DNA of 64,000 bases from an uncultured Flavobacteriaceae bacterium (GTDB taxonomy: Bacteria > Bacteroidota > Bacteroidia > Flavobacteriales > Flavobacteriaceae). Made by a program: the position numbers and the translations under genes. The stretch is from assembly GCA_947498845.1 (NCBI GenBank), contig CANMLX010000004.1, positions 62,001 through 126,000 of the forward strand. Direction: 5' to 3'. Numbering within the stretch: the stretch's first letter is position 1; every line of letters starts with the position of its first letter. Below are positions 9,185 through 17,580 of this stretch, one piece after another. Under the pieces are notes generated by a model. The model saw only the letters and a list, made by a program, of their open reading frames with translations, did not search any database and had not been told where the DNA came from.

Positions 9185-10006
9185 ATGAATAAATTAGATG
9201 ATTTTTCGATTCTTAATACTATACAAGAGTCACAAAATGTAGTCGTTTTTAAAGCACAGAATGTAAAAACTAAAGAAATTTATGCCATTAAAATGATTAA
9301 AAATGATTTAAAAGCTCCTGGTTCAGGATATCTAAATACTATTTTGCATGAAAATATTGTTCAATGCTATGCAATAAATCAAATAAATTATAAAGGTTTT
9401 CCTTATATAATGTATGTATTAGAATGGGCAAACAAAAATAGTTTAAGAGAGTATTTAAATGTAGAAAAAAGTATTAGAGTTAATATCATAAAACAAATTT
9501 TAAAGGGCATTGATTATCTACATAAGGAAAATTTGATTCATGGAGATATTAAACCTGAAAATATATTACTAAATGAAAAAAACAGTACTATTTCGGTAAA
9601 AATTTCGGATTATAATACCCTTTTTCCTAAAGAAAGAAAATATGCAATAACTCCTGAATATAGCCCACCAAACTATCAAAAACAAAATATTCAATCGGAT
9701 ATATGGGCTATTGGATGCTTGTTTTTTGAATTTTATTTTAAACAACAACCTTTTGGTTCAAGAAATCAAGGGGATTCTATAAGTTCTATATTACAAAATA
9801 TTAATGAATCACCATTACCTAAAAAAGTTTTAAAATTACCTGAGCCTTTTAAATATATCATTTTTAAATGCTTAAATAAAAACCCTAAGAATAGGTTTGC
9901 TAATATTGATCAAATTATGCATTTAATGAATGATTTTTCTACTTTTAAAAAAATTAAGGTTACTTTAGAGTATTTAAAAGCCGTAGCAAAAAAAGAAATT
10001 GAATAA
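9185..10006 (+). CDS. Hanks-type serine/threonine protein kinase, stand-alone domain
   Basis: The whole 273-residue protein is one kinase domain with no transmembrane or extracytoplasmic part. The ATP-anchoring lysine is in YAIKMIK (Lys36). The catalytic loop is IHGDIKPEN (His119, Asp121, Asn126), with HGD in place of HRD. The Mg-binding aspartate is in ISDYN (Asp142), so DFG is replaced by DYN. Later come TPEYSPPNY (APE region) and SDIWAIGCLFFEF. The glycine-rich loop is degenerate (IQESQNVVVFKA). All three catalytic polar residues are present, so activity is plausible. It begins 24 bases after the thioredoxin-like gene and ends 5 bases before the pump adaptor. A kinase inside an RND export operon is unusual; its target could be the pump, the peptide or a regulator. 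Confidence 0.88.
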   Translation: MNKLDDFSILNTIQESQNVVVFKAQNVKTKEIYAIKMIKNDLKAPGSGYLNTILHENIVQCYAINQINYKGFPYIMYVLEWANKNSLREYLNVEKSIRVNIIKQILKGIDYLHKENLIHGDIKPENILLNEKNSTISVKISDYNTLFPKERKYAITPEYSPPNYQKQNIQSDIWAIGCLFFEFYFKQQPFGSRNQGDSISSILQNINESPLPKKVLKLPEPFKYIIFKCLNKNPKNRFANIDQIMHLMNDFSTFKKIKVTLEYLKAVAKKEIE

Positions 10007-10011
10007 TAATT

Positions 10012-11094
10012 ATGCTCAAAAAAATATGTTTTTTTTTAATAGTTGTGATTTTTTTTTCATGCAAAAAAGATGTTACGCCTGATTTAATAAAAGAAAATGG
10101 CAAAAATAAAAGTAAAGGAGTTAATGTAAAAACAGCATTAATAGAAAATGTGGATTTTCAAAAACAAATTATCTCCAATGGCAAAATTAAGGCATTAAAA
10201 AAAAGCGAATTACGATTTAAGACTAATGAGCGTTTATCCGCTATAAATGTTCAAAACGGACAAAAAGTTAAAAAAGGACAAATATTAGCCTATTTGGATA
10301 ATGATTTGTTAAAAAATCAATTACTAAAAGCTGAGATAGAATTTGATAAGGCAAAAAATAAGTTGCTAGAAGAAAAAATAAATTATGGGTTAGATGATAG
10401 TTCTAGTATAAAAATTACTCCTGATGTATTAAAAAGTCTACAAATAAAGAGTGGTTATTTAGAAGCACAGAATGCTTTAGCAAATAATCAGTTACTATAT
10501 AAACAAACATTTTTAAGGGCTCCTTTTCATGGAATAGCTGCCAATATAGAAATAAATGAAGGAGATTATATAACTTCTTCAGATGTATTTTGTACTATTA
10601 TTAATCCAACTCAATTGGAAGTTTTGTTTTCAATAATGGAAAGTGATATAGATTTTATTTACAAAAAACAAAGAGCAGAGATCGTTCCATTTGCTGTAGG
10701 TAGAGATAAAAAATATAGAGCATCTATTACAGAGATAAACCCTTTAGTAAGTGAAAATGGATTAATAAAAGTAAAAGCAAAAATTGATACCATAGATACC
10801 TCTTTATTCCATGGTATGAATGTTAAGGTTTTTATAAATCATCCAATAGAAAATGTTATAGTTATTCCAAAGGAGGCATTAGTACTTCGTTCTAATAAAG
10901 AAGTTGTATTCACAATAAAAGATAATCTTGCAAAATGGAATTTTGTTGAAGTTTTAGGTGAAAATAGTACGGCTTATGCCATAAAGAAAGGAGTAAAGTT
11001 AGGAGATACTATCATTGTGTCAGGTAACATGAATTTATCTCATGATGCTCATGTAAATGCTACTTTTATACCAAGAGAAAAATACAATAATTAG
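10012..11094 (+). CDS. RND pump periplasmic adaptor (HlyD/MFP family) lipoprotein
   Basis: The 360-residue protein has a signal sequence with lipobox FFSC at about residue 17. It then shows the usual adaptor order: a lipoyl half (NGQKVKKGQILAYLDND), a helical hairpin (residues of about 95-160), the second lipoyl half (FLRAPFHGIAANIEINEGDYI), a beta-barrel (about 185-260) and a membrane-proximal domain with VIPKEALVLR. It joins the inner-membrane pump to TolC. It starts 5 bases after the kinase and ends 3 bases before the pump, so translation is probably coupled. It is the only adaptor in the window and may serve both RND proteins. Confidence 0.92.
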   Translation: MLKKICFFLIVVIFFSCKKDVTPDLIKENGKNKSKGVNVKTALIENVDFQKQIISNGKIKALKKSELRFKTNERLSAINVQNGQKVKKGQILAYLDNDLLKNQLLKAEIEFDKAKNKLLEEKINYGLDDSSSIKITPDVLKSLQIKSGYLEAQNALANNQLLYKQTFLRAPFHGIAANIEINEGDYITSSDVFCTIINPTQLEVLFSIMESDIDFIYKKQRAEIVPFAVGRDKKYRASITEINPLVSENGLIKVKAKIDTIDTSLFHGMNVKVFINHPIENVIVIPKEALVLRSNKEVVFTIKDNLAKWNFVEVLGENSTAYAIKKGVKLGDTIIVSGNMNLSHDAHVNATFIPREKYNN

Positions 11095-11097
11095 TAT

Positions 11098-14000
11098 ATG
11101 GTTAAATTTTTAATCAATAGACCTATTGCCGTATTTATGGCTACTTTTGCTTTTCTATTATTGGGTATTGTTGCATCTCTAAATATTCCTACCTCATTGA
11201 TGCCTGAAATTGCTATTCCAGAAATTACAGTACGATTAACTTATCCTAATAATACAGCGAGAGAATTAGAAACCAATGTAGTAAGACCGTTACGACACCA
11301 GCTTTTGCAGATTACTAATCTAAGAGATATAGAATCTGAAACTAGAGATGGGTTTTCTAATTTAAAATTGATATTTGAATATGGTACTGATACTGATTTA
11401 GCCTTTATTGAAACCAACGAAAAAATAGATGGTTCACTTAATTATTTACCAAGAGAATTAGAACGCCCTAAAGTAATTAAAGCATCAGCAACAGATATTT
11501 CTATACTAAATTTAACTATATCTTTAAAGGATGATTACAATGATGAACACTTTTTACAATTAAGCGAATTTGTTGAAACTGTTTTAAAAAAAAGAATTGA
11601 GCAATTGCCAGATATCGCTTTAGCAGATATAAGTGGACTAACACAAGCGGAAATTATTGTAACCCCAATCAAACACAAGATAGAAAGTATTGGAATAAGT
11701 AATAACGACCTAGTTAATGCCATAAAACAAAATAACTTTGAACTTGGGAACTTATTAGTGCAAAACGGAATTTATCAGTATAATTTTAAATTTTCAAATC
11801 CTTTACGCACTAGAGGAGATATTGAAGATATTTACTTAAATATTCATGATAAAATCTTCCGGCTAAAAGAACTAGCATCAGTAGAGTTCAAAGTACAAGA
11901 AGACAGAGGTCTTATATATAACAATGGTAAGCGTGCTATTGTTTTGGCAATCATAAAACAAGCAAATGCACGAGTTTATGATTTAAAAAAAACGTTAGAA
12001 AATCTAACAGATTCTTTTAGAAAAGATTATCCAAATCTTGAGTTTTCGACTAATCAAGATCAAACCACTTTGCTAAAGTTATCTATCGATAATTTAAAAT
12101 CCAGTTTATATATAGGAAGTTTGTTAGCTATTATAGTTATGTTCTTTTTTTTAAAAGATTTTAAATCACCCCTTATTATTGCTATTAGCATTCCTGTATC
12201 GTTAATAATTAGCCTTTTGTTGATGTATCTCTTAGGGATGTCAATAAACATCATTTCATTATCTGGTTTAATTCTTGGTGTTGGTATGATGATAGATAAC
12301 GCTATTATTGTCATTGATAACATTACACAAAAACTGGAATCTGAATTGAATCTTTTTGAAGCCTGTGTAAAAGGGACAAATGAAATCATTACACCACTTA
12401 TAAGCTCTGTTTTAACAACTTGTTCTGTATTCTTACCATTAGTGTTTTTAAGTGGTATCACAGGGGCTTTATTTTACGATCAAGCGCTTGCAGTATCAAT
12501 AGGTTTAGGATCTTCATTAATAGTATCTATTGTTTTGATTCCTGTTGTATATAAAGTTCTAAGAAACAAGAAATTCATATTTGAAAAATGGTTTACATCA
12601 AATGTAAAAACTCAACAAGTGGAATATTGGTATGAAAAAGGATATCATTTCTTATTTGATAAAAAATGGATCGTATTTGGTATTTCCATTATAAGTGCCT
12701 TTGTTGGTATTATTCTTTTTAAAACAATGGAATACTCTCAGTTACCAGAAATTAATCAGAATGAGATTATCTTAAATTTGGATTGGAATGAAAACGTTAA
12801 TGTTGCAGAAAATCAAATACGCATAGAAGATGTTTTAACTGATATTCCAGAAGTTGAAATTCGATTTAGCCAAATTGGAGAGCAACAGTTTTTATTGCAA
12901 AGAGAAAATACCAAAAGCTTTTCTGAAGCATCTATATATATAAAAGCGTTTTCAGTAGCTGAGCTTCAAGTCATAAAAAACAAAATAGAAAACAAAATAA
13001 AAATATCATACCCCAATAGTAATATTAGTTTTAGTGCCCCTAAAACTATTTTTGAATATATATTTGGCAACAATAAAAACAAGCTCATAGCACAAATATA
13101 TTCTAAAACATCAGCAGAAATACCTGTAGAAGAACATTTACCAGAAGTTAATACTTTATTAATAAATAAGGCTTCCTCTGAAATTCCTCTAAAGCAATCG
13201 ACTTTTATTCAAATTATTCATGAGAATGTAATACTTTATGATATTAATTATGATGATTTAATTCATGAACTTAAAACAACTTTTAATCAAAATTTTATTG
13301 ATGATTTAAAAACAGCTCAAAAATTTATTCCCATAAAACTTAAGTATGATGTTGTAGATTTTGAAAGTACGATAGAACAACTCTTTGTTAAAAATAAAAA
13401 TAATGATTACATACCTGTAAAAGATCTTATTGAAATAAATAATGTCCAGACATACAAAACGATTAAATCAAATAGAAGTGGGGAATACTTAGGCTACAAT
13501 ATTCATGTTAATAAAAGTGTAGAAGCAGAGATTAAGAATATCCAGAGAGTATTTAGAAACAACAAAGATTTAAATGTGCGTTTTTCTGGAAGTTGGATGG
13601 ATATAAAAGGCTTAGGAAAAGAACTAATATTAATAATTGTTGTAGCTATATTGTTATTGTATTTCATTATGGCTGCTCAATTTGAATCTTTCTGGCAGCC
13701 GATAATTATTTTATTGGAAATTCCAATTGATATTGGGGGGGCTTTACTACTACTTTGGCTTTTTGGAGGTACAATTAATCTTATGGCAGCCATTGGAATA
13801 GTAGTTATGAGTGGTATTATTATAAATGATAGCATTTTAAAGTTACACACTATTAACTTATTAAGAAAAGATGGTTTTAGCATTGAAGAAGCCATAAAAT
13901 TAGCAGGTAAATTGAGATTAAAACCTATTTTAATGACATCTTTAACTACAACCTTGGCGTTAACTCCTTTTCTATTTATGACTGGATTGGGTGCTGAATT

Positions 14001-14103
14001 GCAAAAACCATTGGCTTTAACGGTAATTGGAGGAATGCTTATTGGTACTTTTATAAGTTTATACTTTATACCTTTGATGTATTATATGTTTAGTAAAAAA
14101 TAA
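11098..14103 (+). CDS. RND-family efflux transporter, inner-membrane subunit
   Basis: At 1001 residues it is full length for the HAE1/AcrB-like family. The N-terminal box is FLINRPIAVFMATFAFLLLG. The first six-helix block begins near residue 335 and contains GVGMMIDNAIIVIDNI in TM4, and the second block includes AAQFESFWQPIIILLEIP. As in the divergent RND protein at 3960-7073, the second acidic TM4 residue is Asn and the TM10 segment (SGIIINDSILKL) has Asn where AcrB has its proton-relay lysine, by eye alignment. It is a proton-driven exporter in family terms, but the altered relay may change the coupling. It lies between adaptor and TolC genes with 3- and 4-base gaps. Confidence 0.92.
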   Translation: MVKFLINRPIAVFMATFAFLLLGIVASLNIPTSLMPEIAIPEITVRLTYPNNTARELETNVVRPLRHQLLQITNLRDIESETRDGFSNLKLIFEYGTDTDLAFIETNEKIDGSLNYLPRELERPKVIKASATDISILNLTISLKDDYNDEHFLQLSEFVETVLKKRIEQLPDIALADISGLTQAEIIVTPIKHKIESIGISNNDLVNAIKQNNFELGNLLVQNGIYQYNFKFSNPLRTRGDIEDIYLNIHDKIFRLKELASVEFKVQEDRGLIYNNGKRAIVLAIIKQANARVYDLKKTLENLTDSFRKDYPNLEFSTNQDQTTLLKLSIDNLKSSLYIGSLLAIIVMFFFLKDFKSPLIIAISIPVSLIISLLLMYLLGMSINIISLSGLILGVGMMIDNAIIVIDNITQKLESELNLFEACVKGTNEIITPLISSVLTTCSVFLPLVFLSGITGALFYDQALAVSIGLGSSLIVSIVLIPVVYKVLRNKKFIFEKWFTSNVKTQQVEYWYEKGYHFLFDKKWIVFGISIISAFVGIILFKTMEYSQLPEINQNEIILNLDWNENVNVAENQIRIEDVLTDIPEVEIRFSQIGEQQFLLQRENTKSFSEASIYIKAFSVAELQVIKNKIENKIKISYPNSNISFSAPKTIFEYIFGNNKNKLIAQIYSKTSAEIPVEEHLPEVNTLLINKASSEIPLKQSTFIQIIHENVILYDINYDDLIHELKTTFNQNFIDDLKTAQKFIPIKLKYDVVDFESTIEQLFVKNKNNDYIPVKDLIEINNVQTYKTIKSNRSGEYLGYNIHVNKSVEAEIKNIQRVFRNNKDLNVRFSGSWMDIKGLGKELILIIVVAILLLYFIMAAQFESFWQPIIILLEIPIDIGGALLLLWLFGGTINLMAAIGIVVMSGIIINDSILKLHTINLLRKDGFSIEEAIKLAGKLRLKPILMTSLTTTLALTPFLFMTGLGAELQKPLALTVIGGMLIGTFISLYFIPLMYYMFSKK

Positions 14104-14107
14104 ATTA

Positions 14108-15442
14108 ATGAAAATCAAAATTTTCTATATCACCTTTTTGTTTTATATTTCCATTGCATCCCAAAATAAATGGTCTTTAGAAAAATGTATTTTATATGCA
14201 AAAAACCATAATATTAATGTCTTAAAGCAGCAACTTCTAAATAATACTAATAATAAAGACATAACTATTGCTAAAGGTAATTATTTACCTGATGCAAATT
14301 TTTATGCTTCGCAAGGGTTTAGTTTGGGAAACTCTTTTAATGTTTCAACTGGAGTTGGACAACTTGAAAGTAGGTTTAATACCTTTAGCTTATCATCGTC
14401 TATAGCCATATTTAATGGATTTGCAAATAAATATAGACTACAGCAAGCAAAAATTAATGCAGAAAAAGGTTTAGTAGATTTAGAACAAGTTGAGCTGAAT
14501 TTGTCTTTAGATATTACGAATAAATATTTACAAGTATTATTTAATAAAGAAATACTAGTGGTTGCAGAAGAACAAGAATTAATTAGCTCTCGAGAGGTAG
14601 AAAGGCTGTTAAAACTGTACCAGTTAACGTTAAAATCTAAAAGCGAATTGCTTCAAATGGAGGCTACTTTAGCTTTGGATAATAAAGAAGTTATTATTGC
14701 TAGAAATAACTTAAATACTAGTTTAATAGAATTAAAAGGGCAATTAGATATTAATGATCTTAAAGATTTTGATATAGATTATATTGATATTACATCTCTT
14801 GAACCTACTATAAATTCATCAATCTCTGATACAATTTATAACAAAGCATTAATAACTAATCCTTTATTAAAATCAATAAAATTAGATATGGATTTGAGTA
14901 AAAAAAGTCTACAAATAGCAAAAACAGCTTTTTATCCATCAATAAATTTTAACTATTCTTTTGGAAGTAATTATTATCATATTCAAGGTAGAGATGATTT
15001 AGTATTTAATCAAGATACAGGTCTATTTGAAGATAATGGTTTCTTTAAGCAGTTAAATAATAACAAAACGCATTATATAGGATTTTCAGCGTCTATTCCT
15101 GTTTTTAATAAGTTTTTGACAAAATCTAACATAGATAAAGCAAAAATCGAATTAGAGATATCTGAGGTTGAATTGCAAAATCAGAAAAAAGAACTTAAGA
15201 ATAAAATAAATATAGCTTACAATAATGTATTGACTTCAAAATCTACTTTAAAAGCCTCTCAGTCCGTATTATTATCACAAGAGGAAAGCTTTAAAATCGC
15301 CCTAGAGAAATATAAGAAAGGATATATTAGTAGTTATGAATTTTTGGAAAGTAAGTCAAGATATATTCAAGCCCAATCTGAGCTTATTAAGTCAAAATAT
15401 AATTACTTATTTAAGATTAAGGTTTTTTTAGAATATCATTAA
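14108..15442 (+). CDS. TolC-like outer-membrane efflux protein
   Basis: The 444-residue protein has a signal sequence ending near ISIASQNKW. Two repeats of long helices and strand pairs follow, as in the OEP family. SLEKCILYAKNHNINVLKQQ is the usual first helix. The first beta hairpin reads GNYLPDANFYASQGFSLGNS and the second TAFYPSINFNYSFGSNYY, and the C-terminal helix includes KYKKGYISSYEFLESKSRY. It forms the exit duct of the tripartite pump and closes the operon. No clear terminator follows. Confidence 0.92.
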   Translation: MKIKIFYITFLFYISIASQNKWSLEKCILYAKNHNINVLKQQLLNNTNNKDITIAKGNYLPDANFYASQGFSLGNSFNVSTGVGQLESRFNTFSLSSSIAIFNGFANKYRLQQAKINAEKGLVDLEQVELNLSLDITNKYLQVLFNKEILVVAEEQELISSREVERLLKLYQLTLKSKSELLQMEATLALDNKEVIIARNNLNTSLIELKGQLDINDLKDFDIDYIDITSLEPTINSSISDTIYNKALITNPLLKSIKLDMDLSKKSLQIAKTAFYPSINFNYSFGSNYYHIQGRDDLVFNQDTGLFEDNGFFKQLNNNKTHYIGFSASIPVFNKFLTKSNIDKAKIELEISEVELQNQKKELKNKINIAYNNVLTSKSTLKASQSVLLSQEESFKIALEKYKKGYISSYEFLESKSRYIQAQSELIKSKYNYLFKIKVFLEYH

Positions 15443-15843
15443 ACGCTATACTCCAATTTGGTCATAAAACTTGATATCATTTAGGTTTCAAATACGTAAT
15501 ATTTTGTTTTGGGAAAGTTTTCCTAAAGAGAAAAATATTATTTTTTATAGTTATATAATACATACTGTAGACAATCCTTTTTAGGGAAGCCTACACTACC
15601 AAGAGTAAAAAACACTCAATAATGGGTATTCTTTATTTAATTATTTCAAAAAAAACAATTTCCCATTATGTTTGATAATAATGTGTTATTCTTAAGGAGA
15701 TGGCGTCGAAAATATTCATAGAATAATGTTCTGGCTCATGCTAGTTGAAATTACACTTTATTAATCAATCAAGTCTTGAACATTCTATTTGAGAATATAG
15801 TCAATTTTAGTCTTGTAGTTGTTGTTCTTATACCAGATGAATA
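15443..15843. other. Non-coding gap after the export operon
   Basis: About 400 AT-rich bases hold no convincing gene. There are weak hairpins (for example TGGGTATT paired loosely with the later CCCATTATG), but no clear terminator. It ends at the MITE-like element at 15844. The rest of the truncated XRE gene beyond that element is not recognisable here. Confidence 0.5.
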
Positions 15844-16005
15844 ATACCAATTTTGCTATAAAATGAGGTATAAATAATTTGAGTTATTTTACAGGAGTTC
15901 AAAGCATAAAAATCAAGCATAGCCTTAGCTACGGTTTATTTTTTTAATGCAGAAATCATGTAAAAGAAACGAATTATATGTCGCATTTTATGGTAGAATT
16001 GGTAT
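15844..16005. mobile_element. 162-bp MITE-like element with ATACCAAT ends
   Basis: The left end ATACCAATTTTGCTATAAAA and the right end (reverse complement ATACCAATTCTACCATAAAA) form imperfect terminal inverted repeats. A second element of exactly 162 bp with matching ends lies at 19704-19865. There is no transposase gene, so it would have to be moved in trans. It interrupts the XRE remnant next to it. The interior carries the palindromic stretch ATAGCCTTAGCTACGG. Confidence 0.7.
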
Positions 16006-16146
16006 AATATTTAACTGCTTAGCAAGTTCTTTTTGTGTCAAATTAAGATCAAGTCGTTTACGCAGCAAATGTGCTCCTAAACTTGTGTCATTCTCCTTTG
16101 GATACCTTTTGTCTTTAGGCTTTGGCACCGTTATATGTATAGGCAT
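16006..16146 (-). pseudogene. Truncated XRE-family helix-turn-helix regulator
   Basis: The frame from ATG 16146 reads PKPKDKRYPKENDTSLGAHL and then LRKRLDLNLTQKELAKQLNI. This is the N-terminal half of a common XRE regulator, in which KPKDKRYP and LTQKELA are typical. It stops matching exactly where the MITE-like element begins, and the expected second half (recognition helix to the end) is missing. It is a remnant, unlikely to bind DNA. Its start codon lies only a few bases from the point where dprA homology begins on the other strand. Confidence 0.75.
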
Positions 16147-16154
16147 AATGGGCA

Positions 16155-16523
16155 ACACATTCCTATAACAGAGACGTGTTTGCTGTTTCAGGCAGACCAA
16201 CAGACACGCAAAGTATAGGTTGCAACAATCTTATTAAACAACAAAAAGCGCATATGCTCTCTATACCTTTGGACGTGCCTTATATGTTAAATTGGCAATT
16301 AGAGGATAAAGAAAAACCTGCCATACAAAAGCAGTTGTTTGTTGAACTAGACCCTACAGAAAAAACAATCTACAACTACCTTAAAGATAATAACAAACAA
16401 CAATTAGACACCATTGCCTTACATTGTAATATGCCTATTTTTAAAGTGTCTAGTACGTTGCTTAACATGGAACTTAAAGGGGTTATTAGGCCTTTGCCTG
16501 GGAAATTGTTTGAGCTTATTTAG
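16155..16523 (+). pseudogene. dprA: C-terminal remnant of DNA-processing protein DprA
   Basis: In frame with TAA 16523 the sequence reads SYNRDVFAVSGRPTD, then GCNNLIKQQKAHML. These are the last motifs of the DprA Rossmann fold. A winged-helix tail follows, IALHCNMPIFKVSSTLL and ending KPLP-like RPLPGKLFEL. DprA loads RecA on incoming single-stranded DNA during natural transformation. The first roughly 240 residues are missing; upstream the frame meets a stop and then XRE sequence on the other strand. No ATG precedes the homology. An intact copy may exist elsewhere. Confidence 0.85.
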
Positions 16524-16650
16524 ATAATTAATAATTGTTTACTTTACCTACATGCTTTTTAAGTATATTTGAATACGAATTTCACCTAAAATTGATTTTC
16601 AAGACAGTTAGCAATCATTTAAAAACCTAATTAATCTACTGCTAATCATC

Positions 16651-17124
16651 ATGAAACAACTAACCTTTATATTACTAACTATAGCCTTTTGTTCATACAG
16701 TTGCTCTGGCGTTAAGAGTTCGTCTAATATTCTTGATAGCCAAAATTTAAACTCAAAAAACAAACGTATTAAAATCTTAAAAAAAGAGATAAAACTGTTT
16801 AGCGATTTTGAAAATGCAGAGTTTAACTTATTTAATGTAAACGGGTTCTCAAATAACCGAATAACCCTTCCTGGCGCTTCGTCTTGGGACTATAAATTTG
16901 CCCTTAAAGTAAAACCATCTCATCTTGATAAATGGATCAACGATATGGTAAAAATAGACACTACTAACTACGATATTACTTGGACTAAGCAACTTATAGA
17001 AAAACGAGAAAGTGAATGGAAAACCAATAGTAAACCCGAATTTTACACACGCAAAAGAGATCATGTTATGCTCGTTTTATATCGTAATGAAGGTATTATC
17101 TTTAAGCGTGTAATTAATAACTAA
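16651..17124 (+). CDS. Hypothetical lipoprotein
   Basis: This is a 157-residue protein with a clear signal and lipobox (FCSYSCSG). The mature part has a Lys-rich linker, then FENAEFNLFNVNGFSNN and PGASSWDYKFALKVKP. A patch of charged helix is followed by YTRKRDHVMLVLYRNEGIIF near the end. I do not recognise the family. The small globular domain with alternating strands suggests a periplasmic or outer-membrane-anchored role. It stands alone between the dprA remnant and a structured RNA candidate. Confidence 0.7.
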   Translation: MKQLTFILLTIAFCSYSCSGVKSSSNILDSQNLNSKNKRIKILKKEIKLFSDFENAEFNLFNVNGFSNNRITLPGASSWDYKFALKVKPSHLDKWINDMVKIDTTNYDITWTKQLIEKRESEWKTNSKPEFYTRKRDHVMLVLYRNEGIIFKRVINN

Positions 17125-17156
17125 AATATATATAACCCAAGACTTAATGGAACCAA

Positions 17157-17275
17157 GAGTCAAGAACGTGCAACAGGTGGACTGATAACCGATGACGAGT
17201 GACCGCAAACAGATGCCTCATCACTGTAAACAGCACATCTTGATTCCCGATTCTTAAAACCTCAGTGGTTTTTTT
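17157..17275 (+). ncRNA. Structured RNA candidate ending in an intrinsic terminator
   Basis: GAGTCAAGA (17157-17165) can pair with TCTTGATTC (17238-17246), and inside it GTGC (17168-17171) with GCAC (17233-17236), closing a multi-branch domain of about 60 bases. Inner hairpins GATGA/TCATC and CTGT/ACAG fit within it. A terminator follows directly. I counted 48 G+C in bases 17151-17250, against about 30% around it. No reading frame fits. Strand is set by the terminator. It matches no RNA family I recognise. Confidence 0.4.
17256..17275 (+). terminator. Intrinsic terminator
   Basis: AAAACC and GGTTTT form a 6-bp stem around TCAGT, and the T run continues after it. It ends the structured RNA candidate or the lipoprotein transcript. 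Confidence 0.6.
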
Positions 17276-17289
17276 CTTGATTTAGTATT

Positions 17290-17542
17290 TAACCTGAGCT
17301 CGATTTAAGAATCGTAGATAAAAATCAATAAACATGGTAGATTCAACTTATAATTACGATAGACTAGCTGGCTAGTTTATTGTAATTTAAGGAAGAAGAT
17401 GGCGTGTTTAGTGGTTTTTAGCTTGAAATTAATAAATTTTCATAGCTTCTAAAGATTATATAATACATTTATTCGCATTAAATATTTGATACATAGAATT
17501 TTGCGTTAATAAGAATAGTGTTCTTAGGTCGAACTCAGGTTA
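17290..17542. mobile_element. 253-bp MITE-like element, copy 1 of an inverted pair
   Basis: The ends TAACCTGAGCTCGATTTAAG and, reversed, TAACCTGAGTTCGACCTAAG are terminal inverted repeats. The reverse complement of 58237-58488 is nearly identical over its whole length, with only about a dozen differences by eye. No open frame of useful length is inside, so it is non-autonomous. The element contains CTAGCTGGCTAG as a small inner palindrome. Confidence 0.8.
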
Positions 17543-17580
17543 TTTAGAAAGCATCACTACATAGCTAAACATTATTCTTG

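Noticed and set aside
9185..10006. Pseudokinase
   Set aside because: The ATP lysine, catalytic Asp and Asn, and Mg-binding Asp are all present; only the flanking HRD and DFG letters differ, which does not rule out activity.
15988..16200. A 70-residue minus-strand gene starting at 16200
   Set aside because: XRE-type sequence begins only at the internal ATG 16146. The end runs into a mobile element, so it is annotated as a truncated regulator.
16176..16523. A complete 115-residue gene starting with GTG at 16176
   Set aside because: The frame is a DprA C-terminus whose homology extends upstream of the GTG (SYNRDVF) and then meets a stop, so it is a remnant rather than a gene.
17157..17275. tRNA or tmRNA
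   Set aside because: No acceptor stem with CCA, no T-loop consensus in a matching arm and no tag frame were found, so it is left as an unassigned structured RNA.
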